8,052 nt of DNA. It comes from an uncultured Dehalococcoidia bacterium (GTDB lineage: Bacteria > Chloroflexota > Dehalococcoidia > Tepidiformales > Tepidiformaceae). The position numbers and the translations under genes were made by a program. The number at the start of each line of letters is the position of its first letter. The first letter of the stretch is position 1. Below are positions 7,175 to 8,052 of the stretch, one piece after another. The stretch covers positions 1 through 8,052 of the forward strand of contig CALMIW010000466.1 of NCBI GenBank assembly GCA_937864275.1, read 5' to 3'. The notes beneath the pieces are model-generated. The model was not told where the DNA came from, searched no databases, and worked only from the letters and a program-made list of their open reading frames with translations.

Positions 7175-8052
7175 ATGCCGGGGGAGGTCGATTCCGTGGT
7201 GGGCGCTGGGGCTGTCGGGTCGGCGGCCGCCTATGACCTTGCGAAGCGCGGGCGGCGCGTGCTGCTCCTGGAGCAGTTCGAACTGGGCCACGGACGAGGC
7301 AGCAGCCACGGCGAGAGCCGTATCATCCGCCACTCCTACACTTCCGCGGACTACGCTTCGCTGGCGCCGGCGGCCTTCGAGCGCTGGAGGGCGCTGGAGC
7401 GGGAGTCGGGCGCGAGGCTGCTGACGATGACGGGCGGGATCGATATCGGCCGGCCCGAGAACGCGGCGATGGCGGCCTGCCGCGAAGCACTCGCCACCGC
7501 CGAGATCGGCTCGGTCTGGCTCGAGGGCGAAGCCGCGCGCGCGTTCGCCCCGCAGTTCGCTCTTCCCGAGGGCTGGGCCGTGCTCTGGCAGAGCGGAGCG
7601 GGCATCCTGAACGCGGGGCGGTGCGTGCGCGCGCTGGTCGCGCAGGCCATCGCCCACGGTGCGACGCTCCAGGAACGCGCACGTGTGACCGCCATCGAAC
7701 CGGGCCGGAGATCCTCTCTCGTCCGGTTCGAGCGCGCCGGCGCCGAAGCCGAGGTGCGAGCGCGCTCGGTGGTGGTCGCGGCTGGTCCGTGGGCGAGCAG
7801 CTTGCTTGCCGGCCTTGGCGTCGAACGGCCCCTCCGGGTGACGCATCAGCAAGTCGTCTACTACCCGGTGGAGAACCCGGACCTGTGGCGAACCGGCAGG
7901 TGCCCGGTGTACATCGCCCATGGGCGGGGCGGTTTCTATGGCTTCCCCGTCTGCGAACGGCCCGGTTTCATCAAGGTCGCCATCGAAATGGAAACCGAAA
8001 TCCCCGGCCCCGACGCGCCCCCGGGGCAACCGGACCAGGAGGCGCTGGCGCA
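7175..8052 (+). CDS. Sarcosine oxidase-like FAD-dependent amine oxidoreductase (3' end beyond window)
   Basis: The frame stays open to the window edge (292 codons plus two bases), so this is a 3'-truncated view of a protein that is usually near 390 residues. It starts with a Rossmann motif GAGAVGSAAAYDLAKRG at 10-26, E33 at the end of the second strand for FAD ribose binding, and GSSHGESRIIRHSY at 42-55, in which H45 and R49 match the active-site pair of monomeric sarcosine oxidase. Later AAGPW (202-206), FYGFP (254-258) and IKV with K267, which aligns with the oxygen-activating Lys265, place it in the MSOX/N-methyltryptophan oxidase group. E271 stands where MSOX has His269, so the substrate may differ. 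The covalent flavin Cys would lie beyond the window. The ATG at 7175 has AAGGAG five bases upstream. Such enzymes oxidise N-methyl or secondary amino acids, giving hydrogen peroxide. Confidence 0.87.
   Translation, partial: MPGEVDSVVGAGAVGSAAAYDLAKRGRRVLLLEQFELGHGRGSSHGESRIIRHSYTSADYASLAPAAFERWRALERESGARLLTMTGGIDIGRPENAAMAACREALATAEIGSVWLEGEAARAFAPQFALPEGWAVLWQSGAGILNAGRCVRALVAQAIAHGATLQERARVTAIEPGRRSSLVRFERAGAEAEVRARSVVVAAGPWASSLLAGLGVERPLRVTHQQVVYYPVENPDLWRTGRCPVYIAHGRGGFYGFPVCERPGFIKVAIEMETEIPGPDAPPGQPDQEALA

Noticed and set aside
6965..8029. A 354-codon minus-strand frame opposite the FAD oxidase
   Set aside because: The + strand shows a clear MSOX-type protein with a ribosome binding site; the minus product has no recognisable motif and also overlaps the PNPOx-like gene.

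Overview
This is a densely coding, GC-rich bacterial window. G and C dominate third codon positions, GTG and TTG starts occur beside ATG, and Shine-Dalgarno sites are clear where they can be seen. No rRNA, tRNA, CRISPR array, insertion sequence or phage gene is visible. The style fits a high-GC bacterium of a group such as Chloroflexota or Actinomycetota, but nothing here fixes the phylum.

Layout. (1) Positions 20-1876 hold two closely spaced + strand genes: a CLC-family anion transporter with the sequence marks of the fluoride/proton antiporter (CLC-F) branch, and a half-size EamA/DMT membrane protein. (2) Positions 1877-2026 are a 150-base intergenic leader with a palindrome, a perfect hairpin and a strong ribosome binding site, the last partly inside a second small hairpin. 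(3) Positions 2027-5571 encode two half-size ABC exporters that overlap by four bases (GTGA). Their ATPase motifs are complementary, which points to an asymmetric heterodimer with one degenerate and one consensus ATP site. (4) Positions 5666-6640 encode a divergent poly(ADP-ribose) glycohydrolase (PARG)-like protein. It keeps the C-terminal WGCGAFGG signature and the second catalytic Glu but has lost the GGG loop. (5) Positions 6649-7089, on the minus strand and tail-to-tail with the PARG-like gene, encode a small FMN-binding split-barrel protein of the PNPOx type. (6) From 7175 to the window edge runs the N-terminal three quarters of a sarcosine-oxidase-like FAD amine oxidase, divergent from the PNPOx-like gene.

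How they may work together. The first two genes look like one transcription unit, plausibly for fluoride or other ion tolerance. The two ABC genes are translationally coupled and almost certainly form one exporter with unknown substrate. The PARG-like gene follows in the same direction after 94 bases and could be cotranscribed, but no functional link to the exporter is evident. The two flavoprotein genes share an 85-base divergent control region. The most unusual element is the PARG-like protein; the CLC-F assignment and the ABC site asymmetry are the next most informative readings.
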